Source: Panax quinquefolius
Taxonomy: Eukaryota > Streptophyta > Magnoliopsida > Apiales > Araliaceae
Direction of reading: 5' to 3'
Assembly: GCA_020205615.1 (NCBI GenBank)
Contig: CM035170.1
Location: forward strand, 37,794,143-37,858,142
Length of the DNA stretch: 64,000 bases
The notes under the pieces: model-generated
What the model saw: only the letters and a program-made list of their open reading frames with translations
Told to the model about the DNA's origin: nothing
Database searches by the model: none
In this document: positions 10,906-23,240 of the stretch, piece by piece
Numbering within the stretch: position 1 is the stretch's first letter
Layout of the letters: every line of letters starts with the position of its first letter
Made by a program: the position numbers and the translations under genes

Positions 10906-12628
10906 TTACCCTCGTCGACCAATGCAAGGAGTGTTGCTCCAATTGTCGAGGGCAAAGTCCTGGTGGACTGCAGTGATGGAGGGGCTGTCATCGTCCTCTT
11001 TGTCCCGAATGATGACCATTATGTCTGGGCAATCATCGTCTGGGGTGTATCTGTTTGTATGTTCATCATGGACAAAGATGCGTATGCCTGACATCATTGT
11101 GACGATATCTTGTTTAATTCTTCGTTCTTCTTCTTCCGCTTTGGGATCTGGAATAAAGACTTCTTTCTCCTTTACCGATATCGGCTTGGGAAATAACATA
11201 GCCATTATGTTGGTTGGCACCTTTACCAGAGATTGTGCGGACTCATGATCTTCGGGTGAAGATAATCGACATGTGGCTGAAGATGAAGGAATCTGATGAT
11301 GCTTATGAGGATTCCTATGACTGGAACTGGCATAATAGCCTAGTCCGGTTGTCCCGGTTTGACTGGACACTTGAATTGGGAGCTTAATACCCTGATGATC
11401 TTTACCTAGCCCACGTCTAGGCTGATGACCCAAAGATATCATTTCTTGAGTAGCCGACATTACTTCGGCAAAAATCTTGGGTTTGAGAGGTGGCGCCCAA
11501 ATAGGGTGGTAGTGAGTGTTGCTCACCTCCAAGGCATGAAAATTGATCAGCTCAACTTCTGAATTGAAGCTGATGAGTGGTATGTCACTTTGTTTAGGAC
11601 ATTCCGGCTCAACGTTAACCATGACTAGGTTGTCATTAATGATGTATTTCAGTTGTTGATGAAGAGTGGAGGGGACAGCCCCAGCCATATGAATCCATGG
11701 TCTTCCCAATAGCAGGTTGTATCCTGAATCTATCTTGAGCACGTGAAAAGATACGAGAGAATGTTTGGGGACCAATCTCGATTGGCAGCTCAATCTCTCC
11801 GATTGAATCCCGGCGGGATCCATCAAAAGCTTTAATAATAGTATGGCTGATTCGGATCCGTTTGAGATTGACGTTCATCTTTAGCAAAGTAGCATAAGGA
11901 TATATATTCAGAGACGAACCTCCATCTATCAAGACTCAACCTAGCATGTATCCGGAGGACAAAATCGGAATGTGCAACGGCTTGCAATGACCAGTCCCTT
12001 TGGGTGGTATGTCATCATCAGTGAAAGATATCACATTGTTATTAAAAATGTAATCAACCAAATGTTGAAAGTTTTCCACATCCACTGATTTCGGCAAGTA
12101 GGCTTCTTCCAAAACCTTCAGTAAGATCTTCATGTGATCCTCGGAAGTTAAAACCAAGTCCAGTATTGAAATTTGATGTGGAGCTTCTCTTAAGTTTAAA
12201 ACTACCTTGGTTTCATTATGACCCATAGTACGGAGGAACTTTTCCATTTTCTCCATGGGAACTTTCCCCTTTGATTTGATGGCAGGCTTCATCACCTGTT
12301 GGGGAAGATATAGTGGATTTTCTTTTGACACTGCAGTAGTTATATGAGACGTGGATCCTTCAGCTTCTCCATAATTCCATGGGACTTTTTGTAAGCTGAT
12401 AACAGGATATTGTGGGCTGAATGGCAAGTTGATTGGCTCGGGAGCAGCCACTTTCAAAGGATTATCAACTCCTTTGAGTTGAATTACTCTTATTGTGAAA
12501 GGTTTGACAGTCCCATCAGGCTCAGCGGATATAACTGCTACCAGTCCCTTCCATTTAGTAGGACAAGTATTCTCACTCTCAAATATACGGTGTCTTAAAT
12601 ACGCGATTGGCGGAGACACCATTGTCAA
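10906..12628 (-). pseudogene. Tat protease region remnant
   Basis: Minus-strand frames 12628-11936, 11932-11636 and 11826-10906 run one after another with frameshifts. The aspartic protease active-site stretch is MIDGGSSLNIYPYATLLKMN near 11930-11870, with the typical LLGRPWIHMAGAVPS flap-end box near 11720. Upstream sequence (NEAKVVLNL-like, FTDDDIPPKGTGHCKPLHI) is the usual pre-protease region of Tat elements. The downstream acidic, Ser-rich stretch (KAEEEERRIKQDIVTMMSG) precedes RT. The protease would process the Gag-Pol polyprotein. One frameshift falls inside the protease core. Confidence 0.75.
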
Positions 12629-14594
12629 TTAGATTCTGAATAAGGTGGCAGAGTGCCCAGCATTCTTCCAGGATGTGACCGCAAGAATGGGAGTGATATT
12701 GACATACTCCATCAAAATTAAACCGTCCTGAACGGGGATTAATTGGAGGCAGAAGAGAAGTGATCCTTCCTTCATTAATCAACATCTGAAGTATTTCCTC
12801 CATAGGTTGGCCCAGGTATGTAAATTCCCTTCTATTGGCAAAATCCTGACAGGCTTTGGCACTTGCTCTTTTTGTCACTTTGTCTTCCAGTGTTTCGTTC
12901 TCTGAAGGTGACGAGGGAGTATTCATAATAAAAGGGAGGAGACTAGCATGCTCCTGGCTGACTAATTGGCGTGTGACTTGATGCTGATAGGTCACCAGTT
13001 CTGCCAATTACTCAATCTGCTTACACAGAGCTTTCATCTTTCGTTCCATTAAAAACTTGAACTTTGCATAATCCCATTTGTCAACACCGTCTTTGATGGT
13101 CTGGGATGGTTCACCGTTAAAATTAGAACTCTGTACATTGCTCCAATTAATCATGTTGACCTCTTCCTCTTTGTGTTGAGGAAGAGGATTGTCTTGTACG
13201 TGAGGTTGATCTAGTTTGGTGACCACGATCTCACCGTTGTCTATTAAATCTTGAATCTTGTGTTTCAAGGCCCAAAAATCTTAAGTATCATGTCCAGGTG
13301 CCCCGACATGATAAGCACATTTCCGAGCAGCATTGAAACCCCTCCCATTAGGGTTGGTGGTGGAAGAAGATGCGTAATTTTCTTCTGAGTCGTCAGAAGA
13401 GTGAGAATGTTCTCGAGTGAGTCCCCTAAGGGTGTGAACACTCGAGGGCGTTTGACTTCTCCACCTTTTGGAAATGGAGGGTTTGAAGACTGTGCTTGAA
13501 AAAGGGAGTGTAATTTCTCCTCTGGATAGGCATATTTTGATTGCCTTTTTGACCTTGTAGTATCAAGGAAATATCCTCCTCTTTCTTTTTATGGACCCTC
13601 CTAGGGTTGTTTCCATAAGTTCTGGACTGGATATGCTCAGCAACAACTTTAAGGGTAACTAGGTCTTGAATCTTTCCTGACTTCAATCCTATCTCAACCA
13701 TCTCCCCGTGTTTAATCAATTCGGAAAATGGTTTACCAATGCCAGCTAAGACTCTTTCATAGAAAGGAGCTTCTTGTATGTCTATGAAGGTCATGACCAT
13801 TTCTAACTCTGTCATAGAAGGAATAACTTGAGCATACTCTCTGAAAGACTCATTGGACTGTTTCTTAACCTTGGTAATCTGGTACCAGTCAGGAGCCATC
13901 TGAGACTAGAAGTTGTATTAGGTGAGGAAGGCGTGAGCTAGCTCCTCCCAGCTATGGATCTTTGAGTTGTCTAATCTGGTATACCAAGAACGGGCTTCTC
14001 CAGTCAGACTTTTCTGAAACAGCTGCATTCTGAGCTTCTTATCCTCTGCATAAGATCCAAGTTCTCCAATGAACACCTTCAAATGTGTGTAAGGATCTCC
14101 TAACCCTTCTACTTTTTGAAGTCAGAAGTTTTGAACTTCTCATGATAATGAACACTAGGGAATATATAAAGGTCAGCATATGAGACACTTCCGTGTGTTC
14201 CAATTCCTTTGATAGAATGAAGGGTTTCTTCCATTTGAAGGACCTTTTTCCCGATATCACCAGTGTCTGGATCTCCTTTGAGATGGGTGTTTTTAGGGTT
14301 TTTGTCTGTGGTAATCAACTGAAATTTCGGATTTTTTTTATCCAAAACTTGAATTCCTCCATGTACAGAGGATTCTGGATGTGTGGGCATTTTTGGGCCC
14401 TGAGTAAACTGATGTAATTCTTTAAGCAGAACAGCCAAATTTGTAATCTGTTTACTTAATTCGTCAAATTCTTCGCGGGAGACAGGATTAAGATTAGCCT
14501 GATCAGATGAAGACATGATTGGCTGTAGGTTCGTAGACTTTTTGGACTTTGAACGGGTAGTAGGTCCGATTATTTCCCTACAAAAGACTTGCAT
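12579..14594 (-). pseudogene. Tat gag remnant
   Basis: Gag opens with an ATG at 14594 (MQVFCREIIGPTTRSKSKK) or, more likely for a structural start, the MSSSDQANLNPVSREEF methionine inside it. The retrotransposon gag domain lies at 14106-13426 (YDGLGDPYTHLKVFIGEL-like, SLTGEA.SWYTRLDN, SNESFREYAQ). Two zinc-finger-like boxes of the form CxYHxxxxGHxxxxCWAL each precede an IQDLIDNG-like helix, near 13330-13220 and 12700-12620. At least four frame breaks or stops occur. It is co-linear with the plus-strand copy at 18379-20288, which has longer surviving frames. Confidence 0.8.
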
Positions 14595-14688
14595 AGTTTA
14601 GTCTTTAGAAAATGTGTAAATGTTTACATGCTATGTGATGTATCCATTCTAGGAATATTATCCTGCAAGGCGGATGTTAGTTGTTTGT
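14595..14688 (-). other. Leader of the minus-strand Tat element, gag-proximal part
   Basis: Short stretch between gag and the insertion point of the plus-strand element. It is the reverse complement of about 18225-18315 in the other copy (TGCAGGATAA, CATCACATAGCATG). The leader continues at 33497 on the far side of the insertion. Confidence 0.75.
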
Positions 14689-15455
14689 TGTAGACACTCG
14701 AAATTTTTTGTACACCTGTCACTAAAATTGCAGGAGGACATATTCGTCTTTCAAGAGGGAACCCTAGAAGACAGTCCATATCCATTCTGGATACTACCGA
14801 AAGTTCAGCATCAACCCTAGAACACACACTGGGGGTAACAAGTCCAACCTCGGAGATAAACCCGAGGCATGCAGATCCAATACCAGAACACACACTGGAG
14901 AAGTCCGATTAATCTTGGAGATAACCCCGAGGTATCCAGTCTCAGTCCCAATCATGGAAATAGCAACCGACCTTGGTGATCACCCCAAGGAATGCAGTTC
15001 CAGTGATAACCCCGAAAATGCTTGTTTCAAATGCAACCAGCTTCAATCTCGACGCTCACAACGAGACACCCCGTACCAACCCGGAGATAACACCAGGAGG
15101 ACATGCACCTCAGAGTTGACACTGAGGACTTTCAACACTTGCAGCAGTCCAATCTCAGCGAAGCCCTGAGCAACGTCTGCGTTATCAGCCCAAACCGACG
15201 AACACCGGTGAGGGGCAACCTCGTCATCTTGCTAATGCGATGCCACATCACGTCATCTCAATATTTTATACACACATCTCTACACAACGATGTCCCACAA
15301 GAATCAAGGAAAACCAATCCCGAGTGACTATTGTGCGAGGTAAAGGATAGAATTTGAAGCTTGAAGACCGGAGGGCATCTTCCCATCTTCAATGACTTCG
15401 TACAAACTCTAATCCCATGCCATTGTACAACTCTCGACAACTGCAGCTCCCCCCT

Positions 15456-15465
15456 CAATAAATAG
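15456..15465 (+). promoter_or_regulatory. Degenerate TATA box of Tat 5' LTR
   Basis: CAATAAATAG occupies the position of TATAAATAG in the other two LTRs. The following AGGGCTTGGGGTGGCCATT is conserved in all three and probably marks the transcript start region. Confidence 0.5.
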
Positions 15466-15784
15466 AGGGCTTGGGGTGGCCATTTTAAGGAGAGAAAGAG
15501 CGAGGAAGCCCTATCAAATTTGCTCCGTACTTGCAATATACTGAGTGCTTTCCCATTTTAAACACTTGTGAGCTCACATATAGCTACTTTTATACCGGCG
15601 GAAGCCGAGTTTCATCCACTTTAAAGATATAGAAGTCTTCTTTGGCAACCCACTGTAAGCCTTCTCACACACTTTAAAGCCTTTCTCTTCATCTTTGCAC
15701 ACACCCTTCTTCACGTTGAGAGTCGTGTTGCGTGTGTTTGCCCGGACTTTGGTCCATGGTTTTATTTCAGTTTGTATATACATA

Positions 15785-16145
15785 TTGTATATATATATAT
15801 ATATATATATATGTGGACTAACATTATCGAGTTATGCCTCGATTAAGCCTAGACTTCGGTCTGGAGCGTTACTGCTTTAATATATATATATATATAGTTA
15901 TATATATTAACTGTGTGTCGGACTCTGTTCGATGAGCCTGGATTTTACATCCGGTGCGTTTATTCGATTATATATATATATATATATATACTTATATATA
16001 TGAACTGTTGTCGAACTCTGTTTGATAAGCCTGGATTTTACATCCGGTGCGTTTATTCGCTTTTATATATACTTACATATATAAAGCGTTGTCGAGCATA
16101 TTGCCGACGATGAGCACAGATTTTACATCAAATTGGGTTTATTCG

Positions 16146-16187
<42 letters not shown>

Positions 16188-16540
16188 GTGGACTAACATT
16201 ATCGAGTTATGCCTCGATTAAGCTGAACTTGATGCAGGCGTTCTATCGCTTTAATATATATATATATATATATATATAGTTATATATATTAAGCGTGTGT
16301 TTGGGACTGTTCGATGAGCTCGATTTTACATCCGTGCGTTTATTCGATTTATATATATATATATATATATATAAGCGAATAAAGCATATGCCGATGTAAA
16401 ATCCGAGCTTATCAACGAGTTCATATATATAAGTATATATATATATATATATACTTACATATATAAACTGTTGTCGAACTCTGTTCGATGAGCCTGGATT
16501 TTACATCCGATGGGTTTATTCGCTTTTATATATATATATA
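15785..16540 (+). repeat. TA-tract cassette array inside the 5' LTR
   Basis: At least six TA dinucleotide runs of 12-36 bases alternate with two kinds of block: CATTATCGAGTTATGCCTCG (15823 and 16198) and GATTTTACATC. The cassettes are about 95-190 bases apart. The block at 16372-16440 is inverted relative to 16455-16530, giving an imperfect palindrome of about 150 bases centred on a TA run. The two CATTATCGAG blocks about 375 bases apart suggest a local duplication that is absent from the 3' LTR. Confidence 0.75.
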
Positions 16541-17649
16541 TATGTGTATTTTGTCCCACCTTGAGTTTACTTCGTGGTTGATCGCTTTTACAGCTTTCTT
16601 TACGTTTCGTCCTGCCTGGAGTTCACTTCGTGGCAGTTGATTGCTTTTGCATGATTTATTTACATTTTGTCCTTACTCGAGTTTCCTCCGTGGTGGTTGA
16701 TAGTTTTCTGACTTTATTTATGTTTTGTCCCACCCGGAGTTTCCTCCGTGGTGGTTGATAGCTTTTTTTACGACTTTATTTACATTTCGATCCCCATGGA
16801 GGTGCTTCGTGGTTGGTGATCATGTCTCGTATATATATATTTCTGACTTTTATATATATATATACTTCCATTGCTTTCATATATAATTACGGTATCATAA
16901 TGCCTAGGAATCATGTGATCACGTATTCATTATTGGATCTAGATTCGGTTCCGTGATGGACATTTTTGGTATAAGCGACTTGTAAATTATTTTCATGCGG
17001 TGTGTCGAATTTCCTCAGATGGTTTTATACCCACGAGGAAGTCGGCATTATTTTGTACATTATTTTCTTATAGATGCTTCGCATCTCGAAAATAAAATCA
17101 ATCAAGTCGAACACTTAATAAAATGGAAGTGTAAAAGGTCTCAATTACTATTGAGCATCAGGGTTTGAAAAACCTCTTTATAAAACATCATTGCTATATC
17201 TTGCTAAAAACTGAATTTTTACATAAATTCAAACCCTGTGTATATAGGTGCGAACGAGGCCTCGCACTACTTCCAAATAACAGCACATTGACCCACACAC
17301 ACACATTCAGATAATAGTTTCTTGAAAAGAGGCGGTCACCGTGGTAACACGGATGTCGGGGGGTGCCTAACACCTTCCCTCCGCATAACCAAGTCCCCGG
17401 ACCCTAATGAATCTCGGTTTCACTCAACCGATTTAGCAGTGTCACATCACTGGGTCAATGTGCAAACCTTTTCTCGGTTGTGTTGGTACAACCATTTAAA
17501 AAACCAACTGGCGACTCTTAACAGTCCATCGTCGACATTATACATGTCGGACCTTTTTCACTTGTTTTTTCAAACAAATCTCACCTAAAATGAGAACACC
17601 AAAGAACAAGTAACGGAAAGGGACATTTAAAAATCCCGACATCGACAGG

Positions 17650-17667
17650 TGGCGACTCTACTGGGGA
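17650..17667 (+). other. Primer binding site of plus-strand Tat element
   Basis: TGGCGACTCTACTGGGGA begins two bases after the LTR end. This form is typical of Ogre/Tat elements, where it has been attributed to a tRNA-Arg 3' end. The same site, reverse complemented, lies at 34079-34096. Confidence 0.75.
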
Positions 17668-18378
17668 CTCCAGTAAGAGGACTTAAGCCGCTATTACAAT
17701 CTTTTCAAAACTGTTATCTGCTTATGTGTGGATGTTGTATTTACATTTATGATGAATGTGTACAAATGCATTTACTTAATGCACTTAATGCCTCGCACCA
17801 TATCTGCTTGTGATATTAGTGCTTCGCACATGTCATCATTTTCATACGGTGAGACGTGATGTATGTGAATGTATATTGTGTGATCCCTCCACCAGGAGGC
17901 TATCCCGTTGGTGTTTGATTACTGTACTAGTGGGAAAGGCACCACAGGCACCACCCAAATTCGCTCCAGTTGAAAGACCGGATTAATTTCCCGTTAAGTA
18001 AATTGCGATGATTTGGGAACCTTTATGCCAAAAAGCCGCGAGAGTAACCTAAGATAGGTTAGCCTCTGATAAACCCAAAACGGAGGAAAGTCTCTTCATG
18101 CTTTCTCATTTTAATTACTTGTAAGCACAAATTACTTGTAATTTCATCCATATCTATCTCCATGTAATGAGAAATATGTACACATACATATTTAAATTGA
18201 CATGCTACAAATAGCTGACATCTGGCGTTGCAGGATAAAATTCCTAAAACGAACGCATCACATAGCATGTTAATTTACATTCCCTAAAGACTAAACTATG
18301 TAAGTCTTTTGCAGGGAACCAATTGGACCTATTACCCGGTCAAAATCCAAAAAAAAGGTCAGAAGCCTACAAATAATC
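17668..18378 (+). other. Untranslated leader of the plus-strand Tat element
   Basis: No gene is visible. Homology with 33497-34078 plus 14595-14688 (reverse complement) shows that this is the conserved leader. It includes CTCGCACC-type repeats near 17780-17830. At the gag side, ATGTAAGTCTTTTGCAG places a stop right after the ATG that opens gag in the other copy. Confidence 0.7.
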
Positions 18379-20288
18379 ATGTCATCATCCCGACCAGATC
18401 GACCTTAATCCATTTTTCGCAAAGAATTTGACGGATTAAGCAAACAAATTACAGATTTGGTTGTTCTACTCAAAGAACTACACCAGTCTACTCAGGGTCC
18501 AAAAATACCCGTACATGCTGAATCATCAACACAAGGGGGAAACCAGGTCATTACAATACCTAAACTGCAGTTGGATATGACCAACAAAACTCATGATGCT
18601 GCCCATCTCACAGGAGATCCAGACACCGGCGTCATCAAAAAGAAAGTCCTCCAAATAGAAGAGACCTTTCGTGCTATCAAAGGAATTGGAAAACACGGGA
18701 GTGTTTCATATGCTGACCTTTGCATTTTCCCTGGTGTTCATTATCCATAAAAGTTTAAAACTCATGACTTTGAAAAATATGACGGGTTAGGAGATCCTTA
18801 CACACATTTGAAGGTGTTTATTGGAGAACTTGGATCTTATGCAGAGGACGAAAAGCTTAGAATGCAACTGTTCCATAAGAGTCTAACTGGAGAAGCCTGT
18901 TTGTGGTACACAAGATTAGACAACTCAAAGATCCATAGATGGGAAGAGCTAGCACACGCCTTCCTTACTCAATACATCTATCAGTCTCAGATGGCTCCTG
19001 ATCGGTATCAAATTACCAAGATCAAGAAACAGTCTAACGAGTCTTTCAGAGAGTATGCTCAAAGGTAGAGACATCTGGCTACCCAAGTTATTCCTTCCAT
19101 GACAGAATCAGAGATGGCCATGACTTTCATAGACATACAAGAAGCTCTTTTCTACGAAAGAGTTTTAGCCGGCATCGGTAAACCATTTTCTAAAATGGTC
19201 AAACACGAGGAGATGGCTGAGATGGGATTGAAGTCTAAAAAAATTCAAGACCTAGATGCCCTCAAAGTTGTTGCTGATCACATCCAATCCGAAAATTATG
19301 GAAACAACCCCCGGAGGGTCCATAATAAGAAAGAGGAAGATGTTTCCTTGATACTACAGGGTCAAAAAGGCAATCAGAACATGCCTATTCAAAGGAGAAA
19401 TTACACTCCCATTCAAGCAAAGTCTTCGAACCCTCCAATACCAAAAGGTGGAGAAGTCAAACGCCCTCGAGTGTTCACACCCTTAGGGGACACCCTCGAG
19501 AACATTCTCACTCTTCTGACAACACAGAAGAAAATTACGCATCTTCTTTCACCAGCCAGCCCTAATGGACGGGGTTTCAATGCTGCTCAAAAATGTGCTT
19601 ATCATGTCTGGGCACCTGGACATGATACTCAGGATTGTTGGGCCTTGAAACACAAGATCCAAGACCTGATAGACAACGGTGAGATCGTGGCCACCAAACC
19701 AGATCAGCCTCACGTGCAAGACAACCCTCTTCCTCAACACAAAGAAGAAGAGGTCAACATGATCAATTGGAGTAATGGACAGAGTTCTAATTTCAACTGT
19801 GAATCCTCCCAGACTCTCAAAGATGGTGTTGACAAATGGGATTATGCCAAGTTCCAGTTCACAATAGAACGAAAGATGAAAGCTCTATGCAAGCAAATTG
19901 AGCAATTGGCAGAACTTGTGACTTATCAACATCAAGTGACACGCCAGTTAATCAGCCAGGAGCATGCCAGTCTCCTACCTCTTGTCATGAATATTCCCTC
20001 GTCACTTTCAGAAAATGAAATGTTGGAAGACAAAGTGACAAAGAGAGCAAATGCCAAAGCCCGTTGGGATTTTGCTAACAAAAGGGAATTCACCTATTTT
20101 GGTCAACCTATGGAGGAAATCCTTCAGATGTTAATCAATGAAGGAAGGATCAGTTCCCTTCTACCTCCAATCAACCCTCGTTTAGGACGGTACAAATTTG
20201 ATGGAGTATATCAATATCACTCCCATTCTTGCGGTCACAGCACAGAAGAATGATGGGCACTCCGCCACCTCATCCAAAATCTAATTGA
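18379..20288 (+). pseudogene. Tat gag, nearly readable, with a few stops
   Basis: Frames 18457-18750, 18808-19068 and 19099-20253 follow one another. The retrotransposon gag domain runs from about 18775 (YDGLGDPYTHLKVFIGELGS) through SLTGEACLWYTRLDNSKIH to NESFREYAQR. A TAG ends that block at 19066-19068. The 384-residue continuation has ALFYERVLAGIGKPFSKMVK, the first zinc-like box CAYHVWAPGHDTQDCWALKH with IQDLIDNGEIV, a long Gln-rich linker, and a second box YQYHSHSCGHSTEE whose last Cys is replaced by a stop. An ATG at 18379 gives MSSSRPDRP and then a stop. Gag would form the particle. Three or more lesions disable it. Confidence 0.82.
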
Positions 20289-22090
20289 CAGTGGTGTTAT
20301 GCACCTAGCGGACGATGATACTGTGTTACGTGCAAGTGAGAATACATGTCCTACTAAGTGGAAAAGTTTGGTAGCAGTCATATCCACTGAAACTGATAGG
20401 GCTAACAAATCACTCACAATACCAATAATTCAACTTAGAGGAAGAAACAATCCTTTGAAAGTGGTCGCTCCCGAGCCAATCAACTTGCCGTGCAGAGCAC
20501 AATATCCTATTGTTAGCTTGCACAAGGTTCCGTGGAATTATGGAGAATGTGAAGGATCCACCTCACATACAATTGCTACAGTGTCGAAGGAAAATCCACT
20601 ATATCTTCCCCAACGGGTGATGAAGTCTACCATCAAATCAAAGGGGGAAATACCCATGGAGAAGATTGAAAAATTCCTCTGCACTATGGGTCATAATGAA
20701 GCCAAGGTGGTTTTAAGCTTAAAAGAAACTCCACAATAAATATCAATTTTGGACTTGGTCCTAACTTCTGAGGATCACCGGACGATCTTGCTGAAGGTTT
20801 TAGAAGAAGCTTATCTACCAACATCAGTTGATACGGGAAAATTTCAACATGTGGTTGATCACATTTTCAACAACAATGTGATATCCTTCACTGATGATGA
20901 CATACCGCCGGAGGGGACCGGTCATTGCAAGCCGTCAGACATCATGGTCTTGTCCTCCTCCGGATACATGCTAATGGAGTTTTGATAGATGGAGGTTCAT
21001 CTCTAAATATCTATCCATACGCTACCTTGGTGAAGATGAATATCAATCTCAACCAATTCGAGTAGCCATATCATCATCAAAGCTTTTGATGGAGCCCACT
21101 AGAATTCTATTTGAGTAATTGAACCGCCAATCTAAATTGGTCCCCATACATTTCGCGATCCTTCCATGTACTCAATATAGATTCGGATACAACCGCTCTT
21201 GGGACGACCTTGGATTCATATGGGCGGGCGGTACCCTCCACCCTCCATCGCCAGCTTGAAATACATTATCAATAATAGCCTAGTCACTACCAACTCGAAC
21301 CAGAGTGTCCTCAACACGGGACATGCCATTCATCAATGCCAATGCAGATGTTGAACCTGGCCGGGCCATGCCTTGAAGTAAGCAATACCCAATACCATGC
21401 TATTGAACGCCATTTCCCAACCCAAGATTTCGCCGAGGTTATGCTTACTACTCAAGAAATGATGTCATTGGGTCATAAGTCGACAAGGGTCAGTAAAGAT
21501 CGCCAGGGTATCAAGTACCCAATTCAATTAATCAAGCAAACTGGAACAGCTGGACTAGGCTATTCTTCCAGTTGTAGTCATAGGAATCCTCATAAGCATC
21601 AGCAGATTTCTTCAGCTTCAATCATGCGGCGTTTATCTTCGCCTGAAAACTCTGAGTCCGCACAACCTCCTGTAAAGGTGCCAGCTAATATTATGGCTAT
21701 GTTATTTCCCAAGCCGGTACCGGTGAAGGAGAAAGAAGTCTTTGTTCCAAATCCCACAGTGGAAGAGGAGGAATGAAGAATCAAGCAAGACGTCATCCGA
21801 ATGATGTCAGGCATACGCATCATTGTTCATGATGAACATACAAATAGATACACCCCAGACGATGATCGCCTGGACTAATAATGGCCATCATTCGGGATAG
21901 GAAGATGATGACAATCCATCCATCACTGCAGTCCATCCGGACTTTGCCCTCGCCAAATGGAACAAAGACTCACATTGGTCGTCATTAGGGTAAACGGGCA
22001 AGTAACTCTTTTCTCGCCTAGATATCATAATCGCTGCATTTTTCTCAGATAGTATTAGCAGATTAATTTTGCCAAGATATGCTAACACCG
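20289..22090 (+). pseudogene. Tat protease region remnant
   Basis: Frames 20299-20739, 20749-20985 and 21336-21776 are co-linear with 12628-10906 of the other copy. They carry PLKVVAPEPINLPCRAQYPI, the FTDDDIPPEGTGHCKPSDI box and, downstream, LFPKPVPVKEKEVFVPNP. The protease core itself (21000-21300) is the most damaged part: IDGGSS is readable at about 20985-21003 in a shifted frame, and NIYPY follows. Heavy decay from 20986 to 21330 means no protease could be made. Confidence 0.7.
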
Positions 22091-22133
22091 TGTATGATCA
22101 AAACATTTCATATATACTAAGTGAAAGCATATT

Positions 22134-23240
22134 TTGTTTCAGACCATGAATTTAGATGTGCATGTATTTGCCGACATTCGGCGCTCTCTTCTCCACAAGG
22201 ATTATACCTTTGATGTAGAGATGAATTCAGCCTTGATGGAAGTACATGATGACATTGAGGTGCCTCCAGAAATTCAAGAATGGGTCAAAGACAAACCTAA
22301 ACGTAACCTTGACCAAACCACTTCTTTCAATCTCAGAACCTTAGAAAGCCCTAAGTTAATCCAGATTGGTTCAGACCTTACCCCAAACCAAAGGAATGAC
22401 ATGGTTACACTATTAACCCAATTCCAGGATGTATTTGCATGGTCTCATGAAGACATAGTGGGTTTGTCCACTAACATTGTTCTTCATCGCCTTCCCATTA
22501 AAGAGGGATTTAAGCCAGTCAAGCAAAAGCTCAGGCGATTGAAACCTTAGTGGAGTTTAAAGGTAAAAGACGAAATTGTGAAACTGTTTCAAGCTGGCAT
22601 CATTATGGTGTCCACATATCCTGAGTGGATATCCAACATTGTTCCCGTGCCTAAACCTGGAGGAAAGGTGCGAGTTTGCGTGGATTACCGGGACTTGAAC
22701 AAAGCTTGCTTAAAAGATAGCGTTCCCGTGCCATTTATCCACATTCTCATTGACAATATTGCTCAATACGACATGTACTCCTTTACTGATTGCTTTGCGG
22801 GGTACCATCAGATCATGGTTATCGAGGAAGATCGTGAGAAAACCGCTTTCATCACGCCTGGGGAACCTCATCAATGTCATTTGAGCCATCAATATCGGAG
22901 CCACCTATGATGGCTCTCTTCCATGACTTAATGCACAAAGAGATCGAGATCTACGTGGATGACATCATTGTCAAGTCCCGGAAGGAGGAAGACCACTTAG
23001 ACCATCTCAGAAAATTGTTCAACAGGTTGCGTAAGTACAACTTGAAGTTGAATCCAGCCAAGTGCGCCTTTGGCGTTAAATCAGGCAAGTTGCTAGGGTT
23101 TCTAGTCAGCCACAAAGGGATTGAGCTGGATCCTACCAAAATCCAGGCCATCATGGAAATGCCCATTCCTCAGACAAAGAAGGAAATACGGGGATTTTTG
23201 GGAAGAATCAACTTCATTAGCAGGTTTATCTCTTAACTCA
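22134..23240 (+). pseudogene. Tat reverse transcriptase remnant with a small internal deletion
   Basis: The linker (22134-22550) ends LPIKEGFKPVKQKLRRLKP and a TAG. RT follows: AGIIMVSTYPEWISNIVPVP, VRVCVDYRDLNKACLKDS, MYSFTDCFAGYHQIMV and EDREKTAFITPGEP. Compared with the other copy, about 25-30 bases are missing around 22865, after the GGGGAACC run. This removes the W-G-x-F-x-Y box and shifts the frame. The catalytic YVDDIIVKS at 22950-22976 and the thumb box KLLGFLVSHKGIELDP are intact, ending at a TAA near 23236. Reverse transcription activity is therefore lost. Confidence 0.85.

Larger units (their letters stand above)
14689..17647 (+). repeat. 5' LTR of the plus-strand Tat element (2959 bp)
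   Basis: It starts TGTAGACACTC and ends CATCGACA directly before the PBS. From 14850 to 15320 it carries degenerate repeats around CGGAGATAACCCCGAGG. A TATA-like CAATAAATAG lies at 15456-15465. From 15785 to 16540 there is a run of cassettes made of TA tracts alternating with a conserved GATTTTACATCCGG-type block. The U5-side stretch at 17330-17420 has the GGGTGCCTAACACCTTCCC motif seen in all three LTRs. Compared with the 3' LTR it lacks about 172 bp just upstream of the TATA box and is expanded in the TA-cassette region. Confidence 0.85.

Noticed and set aside
18301..18320. GTAAGT...TTTTGCAG at the gag start as a tiny intron
   Set aside because: Only about 14 bases would be removed, far below any plant intron. 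The other copy reads CAAGTCTTTTGTAG there. The acceptor could still serve a longer leader intron, but no donor was fixed.
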